DNA of 64,000 bases from Umezawaea endophytica (GCF_025061645.1 NZ_JANYMP010000015.1:1-64000); one strand, 5' to 3'. Shown: positions 52,373-60,854, numbered from the stretch's first letter. Notes: generated by a model from the sequence alone, not told the origin. Made by a program: numbers and translations.

Positions 52373-52415
52373 GACGAGGGTCCTGGCAGGCCTCCCGCGT
52401 GCCAGGACCCTCGTC
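52373..52415 (+). terminator. Long stem-loop after the 48-aa gene
   Basis: Perfect 16-bp stem GACGAGGGTCCTGGCA (52373-52388) / TGCCAGGACCCTCGTC (52400-52415) with an 11-nt loop, 75 bp after the stop codon. Confidence 0.8.
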
Positions 52416-52443
52416 ACCTCGGCTGGAACAGCGTCGGATCTCC

Positions 52444-52457
52444 GTGATCCAAGTCAC
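52444..52457. promoter_or_regulatory. Crp/Fnr-type site
   Basis: GTGATCCAAGTCAC is GTGA-N6-TCAC, flanked by C and G so the palindrome is CGTGA-N6-TCACG. It fits the actinobacterial Crp/GlxR (cAMP receptor) consensus. It lies upstream of a probable promoter whose transcript meets the terminator at 52508 before reaching the peptidase gene. Confidence 0.6.
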
Positions 52458-52507
52458 GTCCGCAAGGGTGTGTAACGGTTCCCGAGCGCCGTTCGATGTT
52501 CCAGATG

Positions 52508-52558
52508 ACCCCGCGATGCTGTCGGACCCCCGACCTGGCAGCACCGCGGGGTTTCTTC
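52508..52558 (+). terminator. Terminator/attenuator between the Crp-type site and the S37 peptidase gene
   Basis: Stem ACCCCGCG (52508-52515) / CGCGGGGT (52545-52552), inner stem TGCTG (52517-52521) / CAGCA (52539-52543), followed by TTCTTC. A smaller stem AACGG / CCGTT precedes it. A transcript starting just after the Crp-type site would be an RNA of about 80-100 nt ending here: a candidate small RNA or attenuated leader. The remaining 52559-52846 is C-rich and shows no gene. Confidence 0.6.
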
Positions 52559-52846
52559 ATGCCCGGACCGGGGAGCGGGTACCGGATTTCGCCGATCCGC
52601 CACCCGCCCCCGCGCTCACCGGCCCCCGCGTCCGCCGCACGGGAACCGCCCCCTCACCGGGTGGCGCACCCCGTCCAGGCCTCCTCGGAACCCCGACCCC
52701 ACCGGGACTTCCCGCACCAACGCGTCTCCACCACTGATCCCCCTCCGCGACGACGTGGGGAAACCCTCCCACCCGGCACCGACAATTCCGGTCTCCCTCC
52801 GATCGGCCGGTGCCCCTGCCCTCAACCGGCCGATACGTTCGCTCAC

Positions 52847-54202
52847 GTGACCCGGCTGACGCGGCTCCTCATGGTCCTGCTCCTGGCTCTTTCCCAAGTG
52901 GCGGTGGGGATTCCCCCTGACCTGGACGACGAGCTGGCGGGCATCCGGGGCCTGCGGGTCATCAGCAAGACCACCGCGGGCGCCTACCAGTACTACGTCC
53001 TCGGCTTCCAGCAGCCGACGGATCACCGGCACCCGGAGCGGGGCACCTTCGAACAGCGGATCTCCTTGCTGCACAAGGACGTCAGCCGTCCGATGATCCT
53101 GCACACCACCGGCTACGGCCTGCCGGGCGGCCCCGGCCTCTCCGAGCCCGCCAGGCTGGTGGACGGCAACCAGCTCAGCGTCGAGCAGCGCTTCTTCACC
53201 CCGTCCCGCCCGTCCCCGACCGACTGGCGGGACCTGACCATCTGGCAGGCGGCCAACGACCACCACCGGATCGTCCGGGCGTTCCACCGGATCTACCGGG
53301 CCCAGTGGCTCTCGACCGGTGCCAGCAAGGGCGGCATGACCTCCGTCTACCACCGCCGCTTCTTCCCGAACGACGTCGACGCCACGATCGCCTACGTGGC
53401 CCCGAACGACGTCGACGACCGCAGGGACGTCTACGGCGACTTCATCGCGGACGTGGGCACCGACGACACCTGCAACCGCCGCTTGGAGGGCGTCCAGCGC
53501 CAGCTCCTCCAGCACCGCGACGAGGTCGCCGAGATCATGCTGTCCAGGGGCTACACCTACAACACCCTGTTCGGCACACCCCAGAAGGCGTTGGAGATCC
53601 TCGTCCTGGACACGCCGTTCACCTTCTGGCAGTACCAGACCCAGGCCGACTGCGTCCTCGTCCCCGGCCCGGACGCCACCGTGGCGCAGCTCGTGAAGTT
53701 CATGGACGACACCGTCGGCTTCGACTTCTACACCGACGCCGGCGTGGCCCCGTACACGCCGTACTACTACCAGGCGGGCACCCAGCTCGGCTCGCCCGAA
53801 GCGGACGAGCGGGCCGTGGCGGACCTGTTGCGGTACCCCGGTTCCAGCGTGCCCAGGTCCTTCGTCCCCGCCGACATCCCGATGCGGTTCCAGCCCGGCG
53901 TCATGCGCGACGTCGACAACTGGGTCCGGCACGCGGGCCGCACCCTGCTGTTCGTCTACGGCGGCAACGACCCGTGGGGCGCCGAACCGTTCCGCCTCGG
54001 CCGCGGCACGCGCGACTCGTTCAGCTTCACCGTTCCGGGCGGCAACCACGGCGCGAACATCGCGAAACTGCCTGAGGCGCAACGGGACCAGGCCACGCGG
54101 ACGGTGCTCCGCTGGGCCCGCGTCGAAGCTCCGGTCATGGCCGCGACGCTCGACGGCCCCGGTCCGGACGACCTGTCCGAACTACGCCGCCGCCCGCGGT
54201 AG
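52847..54202 (+). CDS. Secreted S37-type peptidase (prolyl tri/tetrapeptidyl aminopeptidase-like)
   Basis: 451 aa from GTG 52847. A hydrophobic signal (LTRLLMVLLLALSQVAVGIP) precedes LDDELAGIRGLRVISK. The alpha/beta-hydrolase nucleophile elbow is WLSTGASKGGMTSVYHRRFF (Ser in GASKGG). Acid and His regions are probably in VYGGNDPWGAEPF and VPGGNHGANI. It matches the Streptomyces PS-10/S37 family, extracellular enzymes trimming N-terminal peptides after proline. Upstream Crp-type site and attenuator suggest nutrient control. The last 21 bp overlap the convergent ClpN gene. Confidence 0.9.
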   Translation: MTRLTRLLMVLLLALSQVAVGIPPDLDDELAGIRGLRVISKTTAGAYQYYVLGFQQPTDHRHPERGTFEQRISLLHKDVSRPMILHTTGYGLPGGPGLSEPARLVDGNQLSVEQRFFTPSRPSPTDWRDLTIWQAANDHHRIVRAFHRIYRAQWLSTGASKGGMTSVYHRRFFPNDVDATIAYVAPNDVDDRRDVYGDFIADVGTDDTCNRRLEGVQRQLLQHRDEVAEIMLSRGYTYNTLFGTPQKALEILVLDTPFTFWQYQTQADCVLVPGPDATVAQLVKFMDDTVGFDFYTDAGVAPYTPYYYQAGTQLGSPEADERAVADLLRYPGSSVPRSFVPADIPMRFQPGVMRDVDNWVRHAGRTLLFVYGGNDPWGAEPFRLGRGTRDSFSFTVPGGNHGANIAKLPEAQRDQATRTVLRWARVEAPVMAATLDGPGPDDLSELRRRPR

Positions 54203-54697
54203 CTGCCTGCTCCACAACGTCCGCAGGTCCGCTCCGAGCCGGTGCAGGATCCGCACGGACTGGTTGTCCCGGTCCGCGAGCAGCCCCAGCACGAGGTGGG
54301 GCTGCTGGACCGACGTCCCGCCGCGGTGGGCGTGGTGGAGCGCGACCTCGACGGCCTTCCTGGCGTGCGCGGTCAGCACGAACTCGGTCGTCGGCCCGGT
54401 GAGCGTGACGCGCAGCGGCCGCAGCGGTGACCGCCGCAACCGCCACCCGCCGGGGTCGTCGCCGAGCTTCGGGCGCAGCACGTCGACGTCGATCCCCAGC
54501 GTCGCCAGCAGTTCCCGGTCCGTCGGACCGCTGATGCGCGACCGGACGGCGTCGGCCGTGACGTCGTCGACGGCGTGCGCCTCGGCGAGCGCCAGCAGCA
54601 GGAAGTCCGTGTCGAGCGTGCGGCGGCCGTACTCACCTGCCAGCCGACCTGCGCGGACGACCGCGCGGCGGGCGGTCGCGTCGAAGCGGGCGAACAT
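54182..54697 (-). CDS. Clp N-terminal-domain protein without ATPase
   Basis: 171 aa. It contains two Clp-N (ClpA/ClpC N-domain) repeats: MFARFDATARRAVVRAGRLA with RRTLDTDFLLLALAEAH, and the second VLTAHARKAVEVALHHAHRG with VQQPHLVLGLLADRDNQSVR. No AAA domain follows. Stand-alone N-domains may act as adaptors or decoys for ClpC. It is 4 bp behind the small HTH gene, so the two form an operon. Confidence 0.88.
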   Translation of the reverse strand: MFARFDATARRAVVRAGRLAGEYGRRTLDTDFLLLALAEAHAVDDVTADAVRSRISGPTDRELLATLGIDVDVLRPKLGDDPGGWRLRRSPLRPLRVTLTGPTTEFVLTAHARKAVEVALHHAHRGGTSVQQPHLVLGLLADRDNQSVRILHRLGADLRTLWSRQLPRAAA

Positions 54698-54701
54698 CCG
54701 G

Positions 54702-54911
54702 CTACCTCCTGGCGTGCTTCTTGTGGGCGGACTGCCTGGTCACGCCGAGGGAGTCCGCGATGGCCTCCCACGACCAGCCCTGCGCGCGGGCGTTGCGGAC
54801 GTGCACCGCCTCCAGTTCTTCGAGCAGGCGGCGCAGCGCGGCGACCGCCGCCAGGCCCTGCCCCGGTTCCTGCCCGTTGGCGGTGGCCGCCAGTTCCGTC
54901 GCGGACTCCAT
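54702..54911 (-). CDS. Small helix-turn-helix protein
   Basis: 69 aa from ATG 54911 (a TTG at 54920 would add three residues). It is helical with a C-terminal HTH of the sigma-region-4 type: ARAQGWSWEAIADSLGVTRQSAHKKHARR. First gene of the operon with the Clp-N protein. Its start codon lies inside a 28-bp palindrome, so autoregulation is likely. Such HTH/ClpN pairs recur in actinobacteria. Confidence 0.82.
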   Translation of the reverse strand: MESATELAATANGQEPGQGLAAVAALRRLLEELEAVHVRNARAQGWSWEAIADSLGVTRQSAHKKHARR

Positions 54912-54963
54912 GTTTGTCAACCTAGGGTGACAAACATGCGCGTGTCAACCGAAGCTGACAAAC
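54910..54963. promoter_or_regulatory. Twin TGTCA-N8-TGACA operators between HTH/ClpN and NYN-like genes
   Basis: First site: 28-bp palindrome 54910-54937 (arms ATGTTTGTCA and TGACAAACAT, one mismatched pair overall), core TGTCA (54915-54919)-N8-TGACA (54928-54932). Second site: TGTCA (54943-54947)-N8-TGACA (54956-54960). They are exactly 28 bp apart centre to centre, covering both divergent promoters and the ATG of the HTH gene. Confidence 0.75.
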
Positions 54964-54971
54964 TGGTCCGC

Positions 54972-55346
54972 ATGGACGAACTCCCGCTGCTGGTCGTCGA
55001 CTCCGCCAACGTCGTCGGCTCGGTGCCGGACGGCTGGTGGCGCGACCGAGCGGGCGCCGCCGCACGCCTGCGCGACTCCCTCGTCCCCGTTGCCGCGCAA
55101 GGCATCGACGCCGACGGCCCGATGGAGGTCGTGCTCGTCGTCGAGGGCAAGGCCAACGGCGTCGAGTCCGTCGACCACGTCCGCGTGGTCCGCTCACCGG
55201 GCGAGGGCGACGACACGATCGTCGACGTGGTCCGCACGGCGGGCGCGGGCAGGCGCACCGTCGTGGTCACCGCGGACCGCGAACTGCGCCGCCGGGTCAC
55301 CGAACTGGGCGCCGAGGTCGTCGGCCCGCGCACCGTCCGGGGCTGA
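54972..55346 (+). CDS. NYN/PIN-like domain protein, possible nuclease
   Basis: 124 aa from ATG 54972, chosen because the alternative ATG 54936 lies inside the operator. PIN-type acidic start LLVVDSANVVGSVPDGWWRDR, then EVVLVVEGKANGV, SPGEGDDTIVDVVR and VVVTADRELRRRVTELGAEV, with Asp residues at the expected positions of an NYN/PIN metal site. Similar actinobacterial proteins are unassigned. Divergent from the HTH/ClpN operon with shared operators. Confidence 0.75.
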   Translation: MDELPLLVVDSANVVGSVPDGWWRDRAGAAARLRDSLVPVAAQGIDADGPMEVVLVVEGKANGVESVDHVRVVRSPGEGDDTIVDVVRTAGAGRRTVVVTADRELRRRVTELGAEVVGPRTVRG

Positions 55347-55413
55347 CCGTCCCGGACGTCCCAGGAAGTGGACCCTGGAACAGCCGATCGCCCGCTTGTT
55401 GTTGACTTCCGTC

Positions 55414-57252
55414 GTGACCACAGCTCAACGCCGCCGTGCCCGTGTCCGCGCCCCCGAACTCGTCGGCCGCGGGTGGCTCAACACCGGTGGCGAGGACGTG
55501 CGGCTCGCGGACCTGCGCGGCAAGGTCGTGCTGCTCGACTTCTGGACGTTCTGCTGCATCAACTGCCTGCACGTCCTCGACGAGCTCCGCCCGCTGGAGG
55601 CCGAGTTCGAGGACGTCCTGGTGACCATCGGGGTCCACTCGCCGAAGTTCGTGCACGAGGCCGATCCGGACGCGCTGGCCGCGGCCGTCGAGCGGTACGA
55701 GGTGCACCACCCCGTGCTGGACGACCCGGAGCTGACGACCTGGCAGGCGTACGCCGTGAAGGCGTGGCCGACGCTGGTCGTGGTGGACCCCGAGGGGTAC
55801 GTGGTGCACGTCGCCGCTGGTGAGGGGCACCTGGACGCGTTGCGGCAGGTCGTCGGCGAGCTGGTGGCCGAGCACGGGGCGAAGGGCACGCTGCACCGCG
55901 GTGGCGGTCCGTACGTGGCGCCGGAGCCGGTCGACACGGAGCTGCGGTTCCCGTCGAAGGCGATCGTGACGCCCGCGGGCACGCTGCTCGTCGCCGACTC
56001 CGCGCACCACCGCGTGGTGGAGCTGGAGGCCGACGGCGAGACAGTCGTCCGCCGCTTCGGCACCGGCCGGAGGGGGCGGCAGGACGGTGCGGAGCCGACG
56101 TTCTCCGAACCGGCGGGCCTCGCGCTGCTGCCGCCGGAGGTCGCGAGCCGGGTCGGTTACGACGTGGTCGTCGCGGACACGGTCAACCACCTGCTGCGCG
56201 GTCTGAACCTGGAGACCGGCGAGGTCACCACGGTCGCGGGCACGGGGGAGCAGTGGCGCGGCGGTGAGACCGACGGGCCCGCCGCCGGGATCGAGCTGAC
56301 CAGCCCGTGGGACGTCGAGTGGTGGGCGCCCGCGAACGGCGTCGCCATCGCGTTGGCGGGCAACCACACCCTCGGCCTGTTCGACCCGGTCACCGAGCGC
56401 CTCAGCCGGTTGGCGGGCACCACCGTCGAAGGCCTGAGCGACGGTCCGGCGCTGGAGGCGTTCTTCGCCCAGACGTCCGGGCTGGCGGCGGACGGGGACC
56501 GGCTGTGGCTGGTGGACTCCGAGACGTCCGCGCTGCGCTGGCTGGACGCGGACCGCACGGTCCACACGGCGATCGGCAGGGGGCTGTTCGACTTCGGCCA
56601 CCGCGACGGGAAGGCCGACCAGGCGCTGCTCCAGCACCCGCTGGGCGTGGCGGTCCTGCCGGACGGCAGCGTCGCCGTCGCGGACACGTACAACGGCGCC
56701 CTGCGGCGCTACGACCCGAGCACCGACGAGGTCTCGACGCTCGCGAGCGGCGTCGCCGAGCCGTCGGGGGTGGTGCTGGTCGACGGCGAGCTGGTCGTCG
56801 TGGCGTCGGCGGCGCACCGCCTGGACCGGCCGGTCTCCCCCGGCGTCGCGGCGGAACTGGTGTCCGGGCAGGCGCACCGGGTGCGCAGGCCGCCGTCGGT
56901 CATCGGGACCGGCGAGGTGGAGCTGGTAGTCGTGTTTACCCCACCAAAAGGGACGAAACTGGACGAAAGGTATGGTCCCTCGACGCGGCTGGAGGTCACG
57001 AGTTCGCCACCGGAATTGCTCCTCGACGGAGCCGGTGTCACGACCGACCTCACCCGCACCCTGAGGATCGCCGAGGGGATCGCCGACGGCGTGCTGCACG
57101 TCGTCGCACAGGCCGCTAGCTGCACGGATGACCCCGCCGTGGAACACCCGGTCTGCCGTCTCACCCGTCAGGACTGGGGTGTACCCGTTCGTGTGACAGC
57201 GGGTGGACCGAACAGGCTGCCGCTCATGATGGGCGGCCTCGACGACAACTAG
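55414..57252 (+). CDS. NHL-repeat thioredoxin-like protein
   Basis: 612 aa from GTG 55414. The N-terminal thioredoxin-like domain (TlpA/ResA type, residues 10-150) includes VVLLDFWTFCCINCLHVLDE with an active-site CCINC. About residues 165-490 carry NHL beta-propeller repeats (FPSKAIVTPAGTLLVADSAH; EPAGLALLPPEV; HPLGVAVLPDGSVAVADTYN). The C-terminal ~110 residues form a beta domain. The architecture equals human NHLRC2 and bacterial homologues. There is no signal peptide, so it is a cytoplasmic redox protein of unknown substrate. Confidence 0.92.
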   Translation: MTTAQRRRARVRAPELVGRGWLNTGGEDVRLADLRGKVVLLDFWTFCCINCLHVLDELRPLEAEFEDVLVTIGVHSPKFVHEADPDALAAAVERYEVHHPVLDDPELTTWQAYAVKAWPTLVVVDPEGYVVHVAAGEGHLDALRQVVGELVAEHGAKGTLHRGGGPYVAPEPVDTELRFPSKAIVTPAGTLLVADSAHHRVVELEADGETVVRRFGTGRRGRQDGAEPTFSEPAGLALLPPEVASRVGYDVVVADTVNHLLRGLNLETGEVTTVAGTGEQWRGGETDGPAAGIELTSPWDVEWWAPANGVAIALAGNHTLGLFDPVTERLSRLAGTTVEGLSDGPALEAFFAQTSGLAADGDRLWLVDSETSALRWLDADRTVHTAIGRGLFDFGHRDGKADQALLQHPLGVAVLPDGSVAVADTYNGALRRYDPSTDEVSTLASGVAEPSGVVLVDGELVVVASAAHRLDRPVSPGVAAELVSGQAHRVRRPPSVIGTGEVELVVVFTPPKGTKLDERYGPSTRLEVTSSPPELLLDGAGVTTDLTRTLRIAEGIADGVLHVVAQAASCTDDPAVEHPVCRLTRQDWGVPVRVTAGGPNRLPLMMGGLDDN

Positions 57253-57301
57253 GGGTGGACACCTGGTCCAGTCGTCCGGATCTGCCACGTAGACTCTGCG
57301 A

Positions 57302-57622
57302 GTGGCTGATGTCAAGCTCGAGATCCAGATGCTGCACGACCGCGTCTTGGTGCGGATCTCGCCCGAGGACGGGGAGCGCCGCAGCAGCGGCGGCATCGTG
57401 ATCCCGTCCACGGCGCAGATGGCGAAGCGCCTCTCCTGGGGAGACGTCCACGGCATCGGTACCCACGTGCGCCACGTGAAGGTCGGCGACCGGGTGCTGT
57501 TCAACCCGGACGACCAGCTCGAAGTCGAGGTTCACGGTCAGACCTACCTGGTCATGAGGGAGCGGGACGTGCACGCGACCGCGACCGAGCAGACCGATCA
57601 GGGGACCGGTCTTTACCTGTGA
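57302..57622 (+). CDS. GroES-like co-chaperonin paralogue
   Basis: 106 aa from GTG 57302. Cpn10 pattern: MLHDRVLVRISPEDGERRSS, mobile-loop equivalent SSGGIVIPSTAQ, then VKVGDRVLFNPDDQLEVEV and GQTYLVMRERDVHA. No groEL accompanies it and the mobile loop is GGIVIP as in true GroES. Housekeeping groES is presumably elsewhere, making this a second copy. It is 49 bp after the NHL-thioredoxin gene and may be cotranscribed. Confidence 0.88.
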   Translation: MADVKLEIQMLHDRVLVRISPEDGERRSSGGIVIPSTAQMAKRLSWGDVHGIGTHVRHVKVGDRVLFNPDDQLEVEVHGQTYLVMRERDVHATATEQTDQGTGLYL

Positions 57623-57703
57623 CACCCCCGAACGTGATCACCGCGTGATGGCGTTCCGGTAACAACTCGCTAGACGACCTTTGACGAGCCAGAAGGGGGC
57701 GCG

Positions 57704-59932
57704 GTGCCGGACAAGCAGCGGCCCGAGTACGAGGCGGAGCGGACCATGGCGATCGAGCCGGTCCGCCCGCGGGAGACCGCGTCGGAGAAGACGGCGAAGT
57801 TCTCCGCGGCCTCGCTCCAGGCTTCGCAGGACACCGGCTGGCCCGAGCACGAGCCCGACGGTGAAGCCGAGTTCGCGAGTTCCCCGACGGTGCGCACCGC
57901 GCCGCCGCCCCCGCCGCCGTTCGCCCCGCCCACGCCCCAGGCCGAGGCGACGTCGTTCCTGAACACCCCGCCGCCCCCGGTCCCCGGCCCGCCGGTGGAC
58001 GCGACGTCGTTCCTCGGGGTGCCCGGTCCGACGGCCGAGGCGACCTCGTTCGTCGGCGCTCCCGGCCCGACCGCGGAGGCGACCTCGTTCGTCGGGGCGC
58101 CCACGCCGCCCGCCGCGGCGACGTCCTTCTACAACTCGCCCCCGCCCCCGGACGGGACCACCGCGGTCCACGGCCCGGTGATGGTCGAGCAGGGTGAGGA
58201 CGGCGACCCCGAGGCCGCCGCGGCGGCCCGCAAGAAGCGCCTGCGCAAGATCGGCATCGTCGCCGGCGCGGCCGCGGGTGTGCTCGTCGCCCTGTACGGC
58301 CTGGACATCCTGATCTCCAGCGGCAACGTGCCGCGCGGCGTGACGGTCGCGGGCGTCGAGGTCGGCGGGCTGAGCCACGGCGAGGCCGAGGCCAAGCTGC
58401 GCCAGCAGATCGAGCCGCGCCTGAGCCTGCCGTTCAAGGCGACGGCCGGTGACGTCGAGACCGAGATCGACCCGAAGGCCGCCGGTCTGACGCTCGACTG
58501 GTCGTCCACGATCGACCGCGCGGGCAGCCAGCCGCTGTCGCCGATCACCCGCGTGACCTCGTTCTTCACCTCCCGCGAGGTCGGGTTCGCCACGTCGAGC
58601 GACTCGACGAAGCTGGCGGCCGCGCTGGAGGGCATGCGCGCCACGACCGACCACGACCCCGTCGAGGGCACGATCGCGTTCGAGGGTGCGACGCCGAAGG
58701 CCGTCGACCCGAAGCAGGGCCAGAAGCTCGAAGCCGACAAGGCGTCCGCCGTCGTGCTCGCCGACTGGGCCAAGGGCCAGGTCGAACTGCCCGTGACGAC
58801 GACGCCGGTGAAGACCACGAAGGAAGGCGTCGAGAAGGCGCTGAACGAGGTCGCGAAGCCCGCCGTCGCCTCCCCCGTGCTGGTGAAGGGCGAGGGCAAG
58901 GACGCGACCCTCACGCCGGAGCAGCTCGCCGGGGTCCTCGTGTTCGAGCCCGCGGACGGCGGTGCCCTCAACGCGAAGATCGACGGCGCCAAGTTCGCCG
59001 AGGCCGCCGGTCCCCAGCTCAAGGAGACCGAGAAGGAGGGCAAGGACGCCGAGGTCGTCTTCGACAGCGGCGCCCCCGTCGTCAAGGAGTCCGTCGACGG
59101 CCTCTCCATCGACTGGGAGAAGAGCCTCGTGCCCGGCCTGGACGTGCTCAAGCGCGCCGACCAGCGCGAGATCAAGGCCGAGTACAAGAAGACGCCCGCC
59201 AAGGTCACCACCGAGGCCGCCAACAAGCTGGGCATCAAGGAGGTCATCGGCTCCTTCGAGACCGGTGGCTTCGCGGCGGACTCCGGGACGAACATCAAGG
59301 TCGTCGCGGCCAAGGTGAACGGCGCCATCGTCAAACCTGGCGAAACGTTCAGCCTCAACGGTTTCACCGGCCAGCGCGCCGCGGCCCAGGGCTACGTCGA
59401 GGCGGGCATCATCAACAACGGCGCCCCCGGCCGGGCGGTCGGCGGTGGCATCTCGCAGTTCGCCACGACGCTGTACAACGCGTCGTACTACGCGGGCATG
59501 AAGGACGCGGGCCACCAGGCGCACAGCTACTGGATCTCCCGGTACCCGGCGGGCCGCGAGGCCACCGTGTTCGAGAACCCGGACGGCTCCAGCGTCATCG
59601 ACCTGAAGTTCACCAACGACGCCGAGACCGGCGTGGCCATCCAGACGATCTGGACGCCGTCGTCGCTGAAGGTCGTCCTCTGGGGCACGAAGCGCTTCCA
59701 GATCGAGGGCGTGACCGGTGAGAAGACGAACTTCACCGAGCCGCAGACGATCCACAAGGAGACCACGCCGTGCGCGGCGGGCACCGGTGCCCAGGGCTTC
59801 ACGGTCACCGACACCCGGATCATCAAGGACCTGGCGGGCAACGAGGTCCGCCGGGAGAACCAGACGGTCAAGTACGACGCGTCCCCGACGATCGTGTGCG
59901 GTCCCAAGGACCCCAAGCCGCCGGGTAGCTGA
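57704..59932 (+). CDS. VanW-family cell-wall protein with disordered N-terminus
   Basis: 742 aa from GTG 57704 (AGAAGGGGG before it). Residues 1-165 are disordered and Pro-rich, with five ATSF-containing repeats (AEATSFLNTP, DATSFLGVP, AEATSFVGAP twice, AATSFYNSP). A membrane anchor follows (IGIVAGAAAGVLVALYGLDI, about 180-205), then a long region including peptidoglycan-binding-like units (GVTVAGVEVGGLSHGEAEAK). The VanW domain is near residues 545-680 (KPGETFSLNGFTGQRAAAQG; GGGISQFATTLYNASYYAGM). VanW proteins are cell-wall associated. The cytoplasmic repeats may be kinase or protein-binding sites (inference). Confidence 0.92.
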   Translation: MPDKQRPEYEAERTMAIEPVRPRETASEKTAKFSAASLQASQDTGWPEHEPDGEAEFASSPTVRTAPPPPPPFAPPTPQAEATSFLNTPPPPVPGPPVDATSFLGVPGPTAEATSFVGAPGPTAEATSFVGAPTPPAAATSFYNSPPPPDGTTAVHGPVMVEQGEDGDPEAAAAARKKRLRKIGIVAGAAAGVLVALYGLDILISSGNVPRGVTVAGVEVGGLSHGEAEAKLRQQIEPRLSLPFKATAGDVETEIDPKAAGLTLDWSSTIDRAGSQPLSPITRVTSFFTSREVGFATSSDSTKLAAALEGMRATTDHDPVEGTIAFEGATPKAVDPKQGQKLEADKASAVVLADWAKGQVELPVTTTPVKTTKEGVEKALNEVAKPAVASPVLVKGEGKDATLTPEQLAGVLVFEPADGGALNAKIDGAKFAEAAGPQLKETEKEGKDAEVVFDSGAPVVKESVDGLSIDWEKSLVPGLDVLKRADQREIKAEYKKTPAKVTTEAANKLGIKEVIGSFETGGFAADSGTNIKVVAAKVNGAIVKPGETFSLNGFTGQRAAAQGYVEAGIINNGAPGRAVGGGISQFATTLYNASYYAGMKDAGHQAHSYWISRYPAGREATVFENPDGSSVIDLKFTNDAETGVAIQTIWTPSSLKVVLWGTKRFQIEGVTGEKTNFTEPQTIHKETTPCAAGTGAQGFTVTDTRIIKDLAGNEVRRENQTVKYDASPTIVCGPKDPKPPGS

Positions 59933-59945
59933 TCCCGAGAACGCC

Positions 59946-59986
59946 CGCGGAAGCCCGTCCAGCTCGAAGCTGGGCGGGCTTCCGCG
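59946..59986 (+). terminator. Terminator after the VanW gene
   Basis: Perfect 12-bp stem CGCGGAAGCCCG / CGGGCTTCCGCG with an inner stem CCAGCT / AGCTGG; 13 bp after the stop. Confidence 0.85.
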
Positions 59987-60010
59987 TGTGAAGCCCCGGT
60001 CAGGTGGGTA

Positions 60011-60026
60011 TCACTCGTCCGAGTGA
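60011..60026. promoter_or_regulatory. Small palindrome next to the DUF1206 start
   Basis: TCACTCG-TC-CGAGTGA, perfect 7-bp arms, directly before the ribosome binding site TTGGAG and 12 bp before the GTG. Candidate operator or initiation-control hairpin. Confidence 0.4.
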
Positions 60027-60038
60027 TTGGAGCCCGCC

Positions 60039-60854
60039 GTGGGTACAGCGCAACGCACAGCACGTGAGGTCAACGAGAACCCGGTCGTCCAGGTCGCGGG
60101 CCGGGTGGGCATGGTGTTCTACGGGATCCTGTACGTGCTCCTGGCCTTCATCACGGCCCAGGTCGTGCTCGGCGACAGCGGGGAGCAGGCGGACCAGAAG
60201 GGCGCGCTCGGGCAGATCGCGTCGACGTCGTTCGGCCCGTTCCTGCTGTGGGTGACGGCCATCGGGCTGTTCGCCTTCGCGCTGTGGCAGGTGCTGGAAG
60301 CCGCCATCGGCTACACGTGGATCGGCAAGAAGCGCAAGCGCGTCGGCAAGCGCATCGGCGCCGCCTCGCGCGCCATCACCGGCGTGATCCTCGGGTTCGC
60401 CGCGATCAAGTACGCCTCCGGTTCCAGCAGCGGTGACTCCAGCGAGCAGCAGCAGGAGCTGACCGCGCAGGTGCTCGCGCTGCCCGCTGGCCAGTTCCTC
60501 GTCGGAGCGGTCGCGATCGGCGTCCTGGTCATCGCGTTCATCGTGATCCGCAAGGGCGTCAAGAAGAGCTTCGAGGAAGACCTCAACATGGGCGAACTGC
60601 CCGGCGGCACGCGGAAGTTCGTCGAGCGCACCGGCCGCATCGGCTGGATCGGCAAGGGCCTGGCGTACGCGATCATCGGCCTGCTGGTCGGCATCGCCGC
60701 CGTCAACGCGGACCCCGAGCAGTCCGGCGGCCTCGACAAGGCGCTGCACACGCTCGCGGGCGAGCCGTACGGCGTGTTCCTGCTCGCCGTGATCGCGCTC
60801 GGGTTCTTCGGGTTCGGCATCTACTGCTTCGCCGCGGCGCGCGCCCACAAGTGA
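60039..60854 (+). CDS. DUF1206 membrane protein
   Basis: 271 aa from GTG 60039. Three repeated units of two membrane helices, each starting with an aromatic/Gly-rich turn: VAGRVGMVFYGILYVLLAFI; IGAASRAITGVILGFAAIKY; TGRIGWIGKGLAYAIIGLLV. This triplicated pattern is diagnostic of DUF1206, a conserved actinobacterial/cyanobacterial family of unknown function. Monocistronic between two terminators. Confidence 0.9.
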   Translation: MGTAQRTAREVNENPVVQVAGRVGMVFYGILYVLLAFITAQVVLGDSGEQADQKGALGQIASTSFGPFLLWVTAIGLFAFALWQVLEAAIGYTWIGKKRKRVGKRIGAASRAITGVILGFAAIKYASGSSSGDSSEQQQELTAQVLALPAGQFLVGAVAIGVLVIAFIVIRKGVKKSFEEDLNMGELPGGTRKFVERTGRIGWIGKGLAYAIIGLLVGIAAVNADPEQSGGLDKALHTLAGEPYGVFLLAVIALGFFGFGIYCFAAARAHK

